Shown here: piece by piece, positions 42,197 through 52,500 of the stretch
Layout of the letters: each line of letters begins with the position of its first letter
How positions within the stretch are numbered: the first letter of the stretch is position 1
DNA from: Rhynchopus sp. YZ270_cl-10
Lineage: Eukaryota > Euglenozoa > Diplonemea > Diplonemida > Diplonemidae
DNA: 64,000 nt
NCBI GenBank assembly: GCA_964035575.1
Contig: OZ037925.1
Location: 248,001 to 312,000 of the forward strand
Reading direction: 5' to 3'
Program-made: the position numbers and the translations under genes
The notes under the pieces: generated by a model
Told to the model about the DNA's origin: nothing
Databases searched by the model: none
What the model saw: the letters and a program-made list of their open reading frames with translations, nothing else

Positions 42197-43243
42197 TCAG
42201 TCTGAGTCCTCGTCCTCGGAGTCGGGGTTAGTCTGTTGGGCAAGCTCGAACGCCTTCTCCTCGAAGGCTTTGTAGTCCACGTCCCTGATCAACTCACGGT
42301 TGGTAATGCGTGTGAGCGTCACATCGCTGAAATGCCTCCACATTGGGTCTTCCACCCACGTTCCAAAGAGAGTCTTTATCAGGTCGCTTCCGTCGACTTC
42401 GTCTTCTTCCATACCGAAGGCAGCACAGATCTTATCCACCACTGCCATCTCCTCCTCGCCACCACGATAAAGGTCATTGTTACCAAACTCTGCGCAGTAG
42501 CACAGCGTGCTCGCGTACAGACGAGTCTGCATCAGAGTCAGATTGTCGTGTGTGTATGTGCGGCAGGAGTCACCAATATAGTCCGCTGTCACAACAGTGA
42601 GGCGGAAGTCTGCTGCTACAGTCTCGAGCTCGCTCCACTCCACTCTGCGGCGCTTTGTCTGAGGTGCACTCGAGAGCGAAGGGACAGAGACCACGAAGTC
42701 ATTCCAGTCAAGGGTCGTGCACTGCGAAGCAACCGGCGTGAAGGTGAGACGGACTGATTTAAGATTGCGACACTTACTATTGTCGCACCACGTCCCCACC
42801 AGTTTGCGCAGCAAGTCTTCGTCGTAGCCCTCGCCCACGGCAAGCGCCAGCTGCTCAGTATCGACATCTTCATTAGAACAGAGTTGCCTGAACACACGTA
42901 GGTGGATGGCGTACAGTCTGGCAGTCTCCAGTGACAGATCGTTGAAGTGCTCGGTGTGGGAGTCCTTACCGCCGTTCATACTCGTTGTGATGATGTAACA
43001 GTACCCAGGGTGCTTATCCTCGGTCTCGTGCACAGCCACTGTGCTCCCAGCCTCCAACTCCAGTGCGCTGAGAGGGTCAGTGTCCTTTTCTGTGACAAGC
43101 CTCTCCCGAATGCGCAGCTCCACGTCACCCGCAATGCCGAGCGCTGTGCATGCGGCGCATCTCAAGTCAGACACTGTGGAGTCAGCACTGACCTCGATGA
43201 CCTCAACCTTCCCTGAGTCGACGTCCCTCACGTTCAGGTTCAT
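42197..43243 (-). CDS. UBL-GTW family protein, copy D
   Basis: 348 residues from MNLN (alternative ATG at 43297). The ubiquitin-like domain is identical to the other copies. The first repeat carries LVGTWCDNSKCR, where the usual Trp-Arg becomes Cys-Arg. The second is the most diverged of the array (RLYASTLCYCAEFGNN, LFGTWVEDPMWRHFSDV). The variable loop before the second repeat reads VTADYIGDSCRTY. The basic linker and acidic tail are unchanged. Confidence 0.85.
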   Translation of the reverse strand: MNLNVRDVDSGKVEVIEVSADSTVSDLRCAACTALGIAGDVELRIRERLVTEKDTDPLSALELEAGSTVAVHETEDKHPGYCYIITTSMNGGKDSHTEHFNDLSLETARLYAIHLRVFRQLCSNEDVDTEQLALAVGEGYDEDLLRKLVGTWCDNSKCRNLKSVRLTFTPVASQCTTLDWNDFVVSVPSLSSAPQTKRRRVEWSELETVAADFRLTVVTADYIGDSCRTYTHDNLTLMQTRLYASTLCYCAEFGNNDLYRGGEEEMAVVDKICAAFGMEEDEVDGSDLIKTLFGTWVEDPMWRHFSDVTLTRITNRELIRDVDYKAFEEKAFELAQQTNPDSEDEDSD

Positions 43244-43297
43244 TGTTTTTGTAATGTGTGTTGGAAACTGCTTCGTGTGATTCAGTGAGGGCAGCAT

Positions 43298-44323
43298 GTG
43301 TCCTGTGTTCCTCCCGTCCCTTCAGAGGAGGGCCAGTCAAGACATTCGCAGCTTCACACTATGGAGGCGGGGAGCGACTGAGCTGCACCGACAATGATGA
43401 GGAAAGGAATCACCTGCCTGGGGTTCGTCAGTTACAGTCAGGGTGTTGCAGTGACAGTTGCTTGGCAGTGAGCAGTGCTAAGGTGATCTGGTGTGACACA
43501 AAAGAGAGGAGCTTTTAGTTGATTCATGTCAAACTACAGGACTGAGGCAAAGCTACGCTAATATTTTAGAACTTTTGACATACGTCACAGTAAAGTTCCA
43601 AGAAAACCTCCGAGGGACAAACATGAATCTGAAAGGCACTACCCAAAAAAAAACGAGAAAAAATAGGTGGGGAATACCCCCAACCCACACACAAAGAAAT
43701 GAGCTTTTTAAAACGGCTTGGCATACAATCATCTCAAAATACGCAGAAAGCATGAATCGGGCAGGAACAACCCAATAAATATGGCGCGAATTGGCCCAAC
43801 AAAAATCCAAGAATCAAAATCCCCAAACAACACGATTTGCTCAAAAAATTTACCTTTTGAAGAACAATACTTAAGACACATTTGCGGCGGTTTATGGATG
43901 ATGAATGGAAAAGAACACAACAACACAGTACAAGATACTTAAGTGCGTTTGTCTCCGCACAGTTGCCGTAGCTTTAGTTCGCCGTTGGCTTTCACTTGAA
44001 GGCTCAAAAATCTATGCCAAAACCCCGCAAATGGGCAAAGGGAAAAAAACGAAAAAACACATCTCGTGCACACTAATAATTGTGAAACGAAGACTGTGTG
44101 GCTGGATGGGGGACGCAAAAAGTGCGAATACTTCAGCCACACCGTGTACACTAAGAAATGTGAAACAAATACCGTACAAGGAACTATCTCGGCGTGTGCG
44201 ATGCCACGTCAGTGTGATGAATAGTACATGAGGGGCAGTGTCTCAGGGCAAGACAACTGCAAACAAACAGATAACGTCAGGCGATGGGGAAGCAGCAGAT
44301 TGAGACAAGCCCACAGATAGTTA
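43298..44323. other. Spacer between copies D and E
   Basis: No gene. 43298-44100 is the undisturbed version of the flank seen at 33960-35480, including the uninterrupted AATATTTTAGAAC site (43560-43575). 44100-44323 is the shared 3' UTR module with a small deletion. Confidence 0.7.
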
Positions 44324-45358
44324 TCAGTCTGAGTCCTCGTCCTCGGAGTCGGGGTTAGTCTTTCGGGCAAGCTGGAACGCCTTCTCCTCGAAGGCTTTGT
44401 AGTTCACATCCCTGATCAACTCACGGTTGGTAATGCGTGTGAGCGTCACACTGCGGTAATACCTCCACCTTGAGCCTTCCAACCACGTTCCAAAGAGAGT
44501 CTTCATCAGGTCGCTTCCGTCGACTTCGTCTTCTTCCATACCGAGGGCAGCACAGATCTTATCCACCACTGCCATCTCCTCCTCGTCATCACGTGAACGG
44601 TCATTGTTACCAAACTGTTTGCAGTAGCACAGCGTGCTCGCGTACAGACGAGTCTGCATCAGAGTCAGATTGTCGTGTGTGTCTGTGCTGCTGTTGTCAC
44701 CATCACATTGCGCTGTCGCAACAGTGAGGCGGAACTCTGCTGCTGCAGTCTCGAGCTCGCTCCACTCCACTCTGCGGCGCTTTGTCTGAGGTGCACTCGA
44801 GAGCGAAGGGACAGAGACCACGAAGTCATTCCAGTCAAGGGTCGTGCACTGCGAAGCAGCCGGCGTGAAGGTGAGACGGACTGAGTCAATATTGCGCCAC
44901 TTCATATCGTCGCACCACGTCCCCACCAGTTTGTGGGGCAAGTCTTCGTCGTAGCCCTCACCCACAGCAAGCGCCAGCTTATTAGTATCAGCATCAGCAT
45001 TTGAAGAGAGTTGCCTGAACGCACGTATGTGGATGGCGTACAGTCTGGCATCCTCCAGTGACAGATCGTTGAAGTGCTCGGTGTGGTAGTTGTCACCGTC
45101 ATTCTCCCACGTTGTGATGATGTAGCTGTACCCAGGGGTCTCGTGCACATCCACTGTGCTCCCAGCCTCCAACTCCAGTGCGCTGAGAGGGTCAGTGTCC
45201 TTTTCTGTGACAAGCCTCTCCCGAATGCGCAGCTCCACGTCACCCGCAATGCCGAGCGCTGTGCATGCGGCGCATCTCAAGTCAGACACTGTGGAGTCAG
45301 CACTGACCTCGATGACCTCAACCTTCCCTGAGTCGACGTCCCTCACGTTCAGGTTCAT
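44324..45358 (-). CDS. UBL-GTW family protein, copy E
   Basis: 344 residues from MNLN (alternative ATG at 45412). The ubiquitin-like domain differs only by Asp for Ala in STVDVHE. The linker to the first repeat is shortened (HETPGYSY). The repeats carry LVGTWCDDMKWR and LFGTWLEGSRWR. The end is QLARKTNPDSEDEDSD, where the others have AQQT. Closest to copy A over the first repeat. Function unknown. Confidence 0.85.
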   Translation of the reverse strand: MNLNVRDVDSGKVEVIEVSADSTVSDLRCAACTALGIAGDVELRIRERLVTEKDTDPLSALELEAGSTVDVHETPGYSYIITTWENDGDNYHTEHFNDLSLEDARLYAIHIRAFRQLSSNADADTNKLALAVGEGYDEDLPHKLVGTWCDDMKWRNIDSVRLTFTPAASQCTTLDWNDFVVSVPSLSSAPQTKRRRVEWSELETAAAEFRLTVATAQCDGDNSSTDTHDNLTLMQTRLYASTLCYCKQFGNNDRSRDDEEEMAVVDKICAALGMEEDEVDGSDLMKTLFGTWLEGSRWRYYRSVTLTRITNRELIRDVNYKAFEEKAFQLARKTNPDSEDEDSD

Positions 45359-45412
45359 TGTTTTTGTAATGTGTGTTGGAAACTGCTTCGTGTGATTCAG
45401 TGAGGGCAGCAT

Positions 45413-46392
45413 GTGTCCTGTGTTCCTACCTTCCCTTCAGAGGAGGGAAGACTGCCTGCATGGCAGCTACTTTGAACCAAAAGCGAAGAAAGGCTTCTAC
45501 GATGCACCTCAGACTCTCGTGCAGGGGCACCTCAAAGTTCAGTGTTGTGGGAGGGATGTCGTTGTGTCTTTGTTGGGGAGGGTTGCTGCTTTTCTTTGAA
45601 AAACGAAGACCATGTTCTCCTTTATTGTACACATCAGTATAAACCACTTTGAGGAAGTTGTGTTTTTTTAACGAATGGATGACAGGCACGCAGCAGTCCA
45701 CAGCAGAATATAGAAGATGTAACATGGTGAAGAAGTGAGACGAAACTGCTCCCGCACTTACCATTCATTAAAAGCAATGTTACGAAAGATACTAACAAAC
45801 GCACAAACATCCATGAGAGAAACAAGAACACAGTGGGGAAGCTATCCACAGTCCTTTGCATGAAAAGGGGACACAGGGGAGGATGCAGAAAAGTTCTTTA
45901 CACACATACGTCCCTGACAGCTGCTTTCGACAAAACACAACACAGCAACTCACATTTGTGTGCTTTGTTGTGTCCAGTTTCAAAAGCAACCAGGGTGCAG
46001 TGCTGAACTGTATCAGGTACAAAAACAGTACTGGTATAGCCTTCATTCTCTTGAAATGATAACCGTGCAGTCATCATCTGCACTGAAAGTTGCCGCAGCG
46101 CAAGTTGGCAGTGGATTTCACGCCAAGGCTCAAAAATCTATGCTCAACCCCCGCAAATAGGCAAACAAAAAAGAACAAATAAACACATGTGCCTCTCGTG
46201 TACACTAAGAAATACGAAACAAGTGTCGCACAAGGAACTATTCTGGGAGAGAACACTGAGGCGTGTGCGATGCCACGTCAGTGTGATGAACAGTACATGA
46301 GGGGCAGTGTCTCAGGGCAAGACAACTGCAAACAAACAGATACCGTCAGGCGATGGGGAAGCAGCAGATTGAGACAAGCCCACAGATTGTTA
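45413..46392. other. Spacer between copies E and F
   Basis: No gene. 45440-45640 matches the A-B spacer, and 45790-46200 matches the R-module at 37205-37620. There is a short difference at 45667-45690. The shared 3' UTR module ends it. Confidence 0.7.
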
Positions 46393-47430
46393 TCAGTCTG
46401 AGTCCTCGTCCTCGGAGTCGGGGTTAGTCTGTTGGGCAAGCTCGAACGCCGTCTCCTCGAAGGCTTCGCTGTCCACGTCCCTGATCAACTCACGGTTGGT
46501 AATGCGTGTGAGCGTCACATAGTCGTAAGACCTCCACCTTGAGTCGTCCAACCACGTTCCAAAGAGAGTCCGCATCAGGTCGCTTCCGTCGACTTCGTCT
46601 TCTTCGATACCGAGGGCAGCACAGATCTTACCCACCACTGCTATCTCCTCCTCGTCACCACGTGAACGGTCATTGTTACCAAACTGTTCGCAGTGGCACA
46701 GCGTGCTCGCGTACAGACGAGTCTGCATCAGAGTCAGATTGTCGTGCGTGTCTGTGCGGCCGCTGTAAGCATTACATTCCGCTGGCACAACAGTAAGACG
46801 GAACTCTTCTGCAGTGTCGAGCTCGCTCCACTCCACTCTGCGGCGCTTTCTCCGAGGTGCACTCGAGAGCGAAGGGATAGAGACCACGAAGTCATTCCAG
46901 TCAAGGGTCGTGCACTGCGAAGCAGCCGGCGTGAAGGTGAGACGGACTGATTCAAGATTGCGCCATATACTACTGTCAAACCACGTCCCTATCAGTGTGC
47001 GCAGCACGTCTTCGTCGTAGTCCTTACCCACGGAAAGCGCCAGCTGCGGAGTGCCGACACCTTCATTGAAAGAGAGTTGCCTGAACGCACGTAGGTGGAT
47101 GGCGTACAGTCTGGCAGTCTCCAGTGACAGATCGTTGAAGTGCTCTGTGTGGGAGTGGTCACCGTGGTTCTCACATCTTTTGATGATGTAGCAGTACCCA
47201 GGGTGATTATCCTCGTGCACAGCCACTGTGCTCCCAGCCTCCAACTCCAGTGCGCTGAGAGGGTCAGTGTCCTTTTCTGTGACAAGCCTCTCCCGAATGC
47301 GCAGCTCCACGTCACCCGCAATGCCGAGCGCTGTGCATGCGGCGCATCTCAAGTCAGACACTGTGGAGTCAGCACTGACCTCGATGACCTCAACCTTCCC
47401 TGAGTCGACGTCCCTCACGTTCAGGTTCAT
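46393..47430 (-). CDS. UBL-GTW family protein, copy F
   Basis: 345 residues from MNLN (alternative ATG at 47484). The ubiquitin-like domain is as in copy A. The first repeat has LIGTWFDSSIWR, and the linker basic motif reads RRKRRRVEW. The second repeat has RLYASTLCHCEQFGNN and LFGTWLDDSRWRSYDYV. It is the most upstream member of the array (highest coordinates). Its 5' flank ends at about 47640, where array similarity stops. Confidence 0.85.
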   Translation of the reverse strand: MNLNVRDVDSGKVEVIEVSADSTVSDLRCAACTALGIAGDVELRIRERLVTEKDTDPLSALELEAGSTVAVHEDNHPGYCYIIKRCENHGDHSHTEHFNDLSLETARLYAIHLRAFRQLSFNEGVGTPQLALSVGKDYDEDVLRTLIGTWFDSSIWRNLESVRLTFTPAASQCTTLDWNDFVVSIPSLSSAPRRKRRRVEWSELDTAEEFRLTVVPAECNAYSGRTDTHDNLTLMQTRLYASTLCHCEQFGNNDRSRGDEEEIAVVGKICAALGIEEDEVDGSDLMRTLFGTWLDDSRWRSYDYVTLTRITNRELIRDVDSEAFEETAFELAQQTNPDSEDEDSD

Positions 47431-47484
47431 TGTTTTTGTAATGTGTGTTGCAAACTGCTTCGTGTGATTCAGTGAGGGCAGCAT

Positions 47485-48604
47485 GTGTCCTGTGTTCCTC
47501 CCGTCCCTTCAGAGGAGGGCCAGTCAAGACATTCGCAGCTTCGCACTATGGAGGCGGGGAGCGACTGAGCTGCACTACCGACAATGATGAGGAAAGGAAT
47601 CACCTGCCTGGGGTTCGTCAGTTACAGTAAGGGCTGCTGAAGTGACAGTTGGGTAGTACCTTGGAAGACAAGAGCCTGCCCAAGCGTGTCTGTAGGGGTT
47701 TATTATATTATATTATCGACAAGCACTTTACACAGTCAAGATCTGTACACGTGGGTATTAAAAGAAAAGAGGGGGTGGGAGGAACTCTTTCTTTTTCTCT
47801 TTCACGCAGCTTTTTATTTTCAAAATTTCTCTTTTTTTTGTTGTATCGACAATCACTTCTTCGCTCCGAATAAAAACGGAACAAAGTATTTTTTCTTTGT
47901 TTTGTTTTTTTTTTTTTTTGCATTGACAAAAAAAACTTACCCCACACCCACTATAACAAATGAAAGTTGAAAGTGCAAAAAAAAAAATATGAAAAGAAGA
48001 TGCGCCTCACCTTACCTAGACGGACACAGGGCAACGATTCTCTATTGTGATTGAATCCATAGAGGATTGACAATTTAACGAGAAAGAATAAAAAAGACCA
48101 AAATAATAGATTTGGGGAGATGAGGAAAAACTTCTTGGTCTACCTCCAAGGAAGGTCTGAACAGAAGCGAAAATAAACGAAAAAAAAAAAATAAACGATT
48201 TTTTATTTTGTAAGATCATCCTAAGCCCTCTAAGCTTGGTCACCTAAACCTTATTAACGTATCGTTCAACGGATATTCATTTTCTTTTCTTAAAAAGGGG
48301 TGGGAAAGGGTACTCCCCCATTACGGTCAAGCGTCACGATGGACACTCTCCCAATAGTTGGCACTATCAACCATTATTCGGTGTTATTCTGCTTTTTTTT
48401 TATCCTAAAAAACTCCAAAAAATATTAGCATTTTTCCTCCCCAAAACTCCTCGCGAAACCCTTTGGGAAACCCCTCTTTCGTTGATTACTTTATTTGTCT
48501 TTTTTTTTTGAAAAAAAAATACCCTCAAAAAAATCCCATAAATACCCCACCGTACCCCCGCGATCCCTGTTGTTGCTTTTTTTTTTTTGTTTTGTTCTGT
48601 TTTT
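47485..48604. other. Gap between UBL-GTW array and SmG
   Basis: No gene. Array flank continues to about 47640. Poly-T, an R3-like fragment near 47965-48030 interrupted by a poly-A run, and an R5 copy (48205-48250) follow. Confidence 0.6.
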
Positions 48605-48826
48605 TTATCCAACAAGTTCCATATTAACGATCGTGTTCCCCCGGATAACCACCATCCCGAGGTTCAGCTCCTGCTTACCCATCTCGACAGTGTTGTCGAG
48701 AACAATATTGCAGTAGTGGTCAAACCCGCGCAGCGTTCCCTTGACACCTCTGTTGCCGTTCAATGTTACCGACAGCGATTTATCCAGGTACTTGTTCAGG
48801 TCCGGAAGTGTTGCACGGTTGGACAT
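48605..48826 (-). CDS. SNRPG: Small nuclear ribonucleoprotein SmG
   Basis: 73 residues, the usual length for SmG. It starts MSNRATLPDLNKYLDKSL. The Sm1 motif is VTLNGNRGVKGTLRGFDHYC followed by NIVLDN; the Sm2 motif is GMVVIRGNTIVNMEL. SmG is one of the seven Sm proteins that ring the U-rich site of spliceosomal snRNAs, so it fits a genome with introns. I chose the ATG at 48826 (AAAACAATG) because the fold begins there; the open frame runs further upstream through non-conserved sequence. The single exon is flanked by T-rich DNA with a CT-rich tract about 60 bases upstream. Confidence 0.95.
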   Translation of the reverse strand: MSNRATLPDLNKYLDKSLSVTLNGNRGVKGTLRGFDHYCNIVLDNTVEMGKQELNLGMVVIRGNTIVNMELVG

Positions 48827-49501
48827 TGTTTTTTGTTTCTTTTTGTGTATAAGCTTCCTATTTTCTGTTGTGGTGAAGGATGCAATTTTGAGGGGGAGGG
48901 AGGGAGAGGAGACAACAAAAAAGTGTTGAACAAATGATACTTTTTTGTTTGCTAAATTTTTTTTTGTGATTCTTACCTTTTCGCTGTACATTTTTCAAAT
49001 GGCCTTTGTAAAAAGGTTGGTGATTTGTGAGAACAAATCAAGAAAAAGGAAATAAGAGAAGTTGTGCAAACGCCTCACCGTACATCAAATAAAAACAAGC
49101 AAAAAAAAAAAAAGACAAAAATAACGGGAGAAAATAAATTGAAAGATTTCGTGCACAGTAAACACCTCCCCCTCCTCGCCAATATATGAATCAAAAGACG
49201 AATACCAACCATGTAAAAGGGAACTTAAACAAGGAGAATTTAAACAACGAAATACCCCTTGACGTTCCTTTGTACCACCTGATTTTTGACCCGAATTTTT
49301 GGCGGTGTTAGGCTGTGTTTGGGCGTTTATTTGAGTGTTTCGATTTGACGGAAGACGACACCAGGCCAAAATCAGGGGGACTGCATGACTTTGCCTTACT
49401 TGAAAACCTGGCTGTATTAGTATCGACACCCGAGGAGACGAGTTGCACAATAACCTTTGCTTAGATTGCAGCATACGCTTGAATTGGTGTTATGCTGTTC
49501 T
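48827..49501. other. Gap between SmG and the coiled-coil gene
   Basis: No gene. A CT-rich tract on the gene strand (48890-48915) is probably part of the SmG promoter. A short R3 copy (AAACGCCTCACCGTACATC) lies at about 49066-49086. Confidence 0.55.
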
Positions 49502-52500
49502 TCACTTACGCTCGTAGAAACGTGGGAGCTTGGCGTGCTGGTTCTTCTCCCCCTGTGTGGTTGTGTGTACATATGGGCTTCAGGTGTTATGATAAGGAAC
49601 AGTTTGGAGAAGATAAGGGACAAAAAAAAAATTATTGATAAATTGTTGGATTGCCTCGGTTGTGTTTTGTGCAAATCTCCACTTTCAATCCCAGCTCCAT
49701 TTATTTTTAAAATGGCACAACAAAAAAAGCGCTGATATACTGCCTCCCTCCCCCCTCAGAGTCCCCTCCCTGTATTTGCATACCGCACAGAGCCTGCGGG
49801 CTGTCTCCTGCACCTCGCTAGTAGGTATTGTAGGTGGCGGGGTGAAGGTGGTGCAGTGGTCGGACTGTGCCTTGGCCATCTGCGTGGGTTGATGGGGTTT
49901 TCGATGAAAAACTTTTTTTTTTTTGTTGCTTTGAAAACTTGGTTTTTTGCATGAAGACGAAACCAACTCTCTCTCTCTCCTTTTTCGTTTATTTATCGTT
50001 GGTTTTTAATGTTCTCTGATGCGCATTAGAAAAAAAATCAAAATCATGACCCATACCACCTCCTTGTTCTGCTGCAGTGCGGCAGTGTAGAGCCTTCCTG
50101 TCAATTCTGCAATATCCTTGCGCTCCCATTTGATGGGCACGTTGTCGTTCTCCAACACTGCACGCAGCGCAGCGATGCCCTTCTTCCGCCTCTGCAGCAG
50201 CACGACCTCCGTATTGCGCGTCACTATATCCTTGATCACCTCCTCCGGGTACTTTTTCGCCGGCTTCTCCTTCGCCCTTTGGTCATGCTTCTTATACACC
50301 GCCTCTGATTTCGACAGCTGATTCGCCATAGGGTTTGTATACAAATTTTCAATCACCCTTTCCTCCACGGGCCCTAAGGGTGTATTCTTCAAATCTTTCT
50401 TCACACCGTCTCCACTCTCTTTGTGAACGGCGATTGCAGTTGAATCGTAAATCCTTCGGTCAACTCCATACACCTTCTTAGACCTCCCTCTGTGAACAGA
50501 AGTTGCCTCCGTCGCTGCGTCCATTTTGTTTACATATTGATCGAAAAGGATTTCCTTTCCACAGTTCGCGCTGTACAGGTGGACGCTGGTTTGGGCGACC
50601 TTAGGAGCATGGTTCTGCGAAGCATCCGATTCAAGGCTTGTAAGCCGGGCCATAGCTTCACGGAGGTTAGGGTTTGAGACGGTGTGCTGCACCTCAGCAA
50701 GCTTCTCTGGTGAGAGATCGTGGTACCGTGTCGGGCGGACCTTAGGGATAAGAAGCGTCCCCTTGCCGTGAGCCTGAGTGAAGAAGCGTTCGTGTAGGGG
50801 AAGCTTCGCCTGCCCCGCACTCTGCTCGATAACGGTAACTGCATGGCACCGCTCCGCATCCGACAGCGAAAACGTCACTGGAGCGGTGTTCAGAAAAATG
50901 TCATTCGCAACGTTCCGCTTCCTCCGTTGCCCCTGCATTAGCTCGGTCGTTGCTGCCAACACGCTGCCACCGGCCCCTGCACTGCACGGACACAACGCCA
51001 CCTGATGCTCATGAATATTCCGCCCCAACTTCACCCCACGCGACACTGCCTTATCCACTTCCTCTATACGCAGCGAAGGGGCGAACCCCATTGTGGAGAG
51101 CCGTTTGCAGAGCGCGCCTTCATCGAGAAAGCAAAGCGCCTGAAAGAATGCTTGGAATGCAGAGAACGTGAACAAGGCATGTGACACTTCGCTGGCAACA
51201 CAGCCGCGACGGACGCCGCTTCGGAAGAAAACCTCTGCTGGTGACGCCTTGTGTACCCCCGACGCAATGACGATAGGTGTGGCCAGCTCCTCGTAGAGTT
51301 CACTGCTGGAGCGATCTGCAGAGATAGGGTCGCCAGCGAAGCTGCTGAGGGTTAGAAACGTTACCATGCACGACTTCGCTGCCGTCTTTGATGAGTGCGC
51401 CCCATCCCTCCTCATCGACACCAAAGAGAAGATGTGCTCGCACACCGCAACCCCAGCAGCGGAGAGGGAACGCACGTCCCCTTGAAGGTCTGTTAGCGGT
51501 GTGACATCCCAGGTTACCCCAGACACTCCCGATTCATAGCAAAGCGTGCGGGAGAGGCTTTGGCCATTTGGTTGGAGCATCACCTCAGAATCGTGGAAAA
51601 GTTTTTGGATGATCCAAGGGGAAGATCGAAGGGTAGCTAGGCAGAAATCTAGCCAGGTCTGTAGTGGCAATCCTTTGTCAGCGCCGTCAGAAAACGGCGA
51701 ACGGATTGCAAGGTACCAAGGCACCACCCCGTCGCAGTGCTTTCGGATGAGTTGGTATCCAAGCATGTCTAAAACCGCGTTGCTCCCTTCTCCGAGGCAA
51801 AAGCGTGAGAACAGTTCCGTGCATTGTGCGGTGCCTTCTGTATTGAGGGTCCCCTGAGGGGCAAAGTGAAGCTGTATCGCGCAGGGTTGAGGAATGTATG
51901 GTGGTTCTGGGGTTTCAAAACTGCTTCGCGGTGTGTCTGGGCTGGATTCGCAGAGCGCGGTGAATATCGCGTGGAAATAGAGGTGGGGTGGGGTCTGCGA
52001 CACGGCACTACGTGGGGTGACCATGAAGGGATGCGGCCCTGGCACCGAGCTCCCCAAATCATCCCTACCCATTCCAACCAAGTCCGCCACGAGGTCCTCT
52101 TTACAGGTCACATTGGTGCGCAGACGATCCGACCCCTCTCGCAACCCACCAAAGGTAGCTACGTGACACACCTCCTCCATCTCTAGACACCCCGCAACCA
52201 ACGCAGCAATCTCCCCTGCAACACCACATCCTGTAAAGGTAACAACCGCAGGGGACCCAGAGTGGGTGTGAAGCTGTGTGCACAATGATTTGAGGGGCGG
52301 TGCAATCGCCTCTGCCAGAAGCGAGGCCGATTCAGAAAGCTCTGTCGAATCTGCGAGCAACGTCCGCACCTTCTCAAACACCTCCTCGGTGGTGACGTTC
52401 GCGGAAAATGCCACAAAGACATCGCAAACCCCGTTCTCCTGCGGAGCCGGCAGCCACGTTATCACCCAGGTCGTTCCCAGCATTTGGGTCAACCACTCTG

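Noticed and set aside
48827-48991. N-terminal extension of SmG and a GTAAGA donor near 48978
   Set aside because: SmG has its normal length from 48826; the extension is Lys/Thr-rich and unlike any Sm protein, and the donor differs from the GTATG pattern. A 5' UTR intron is possible but unsupported.
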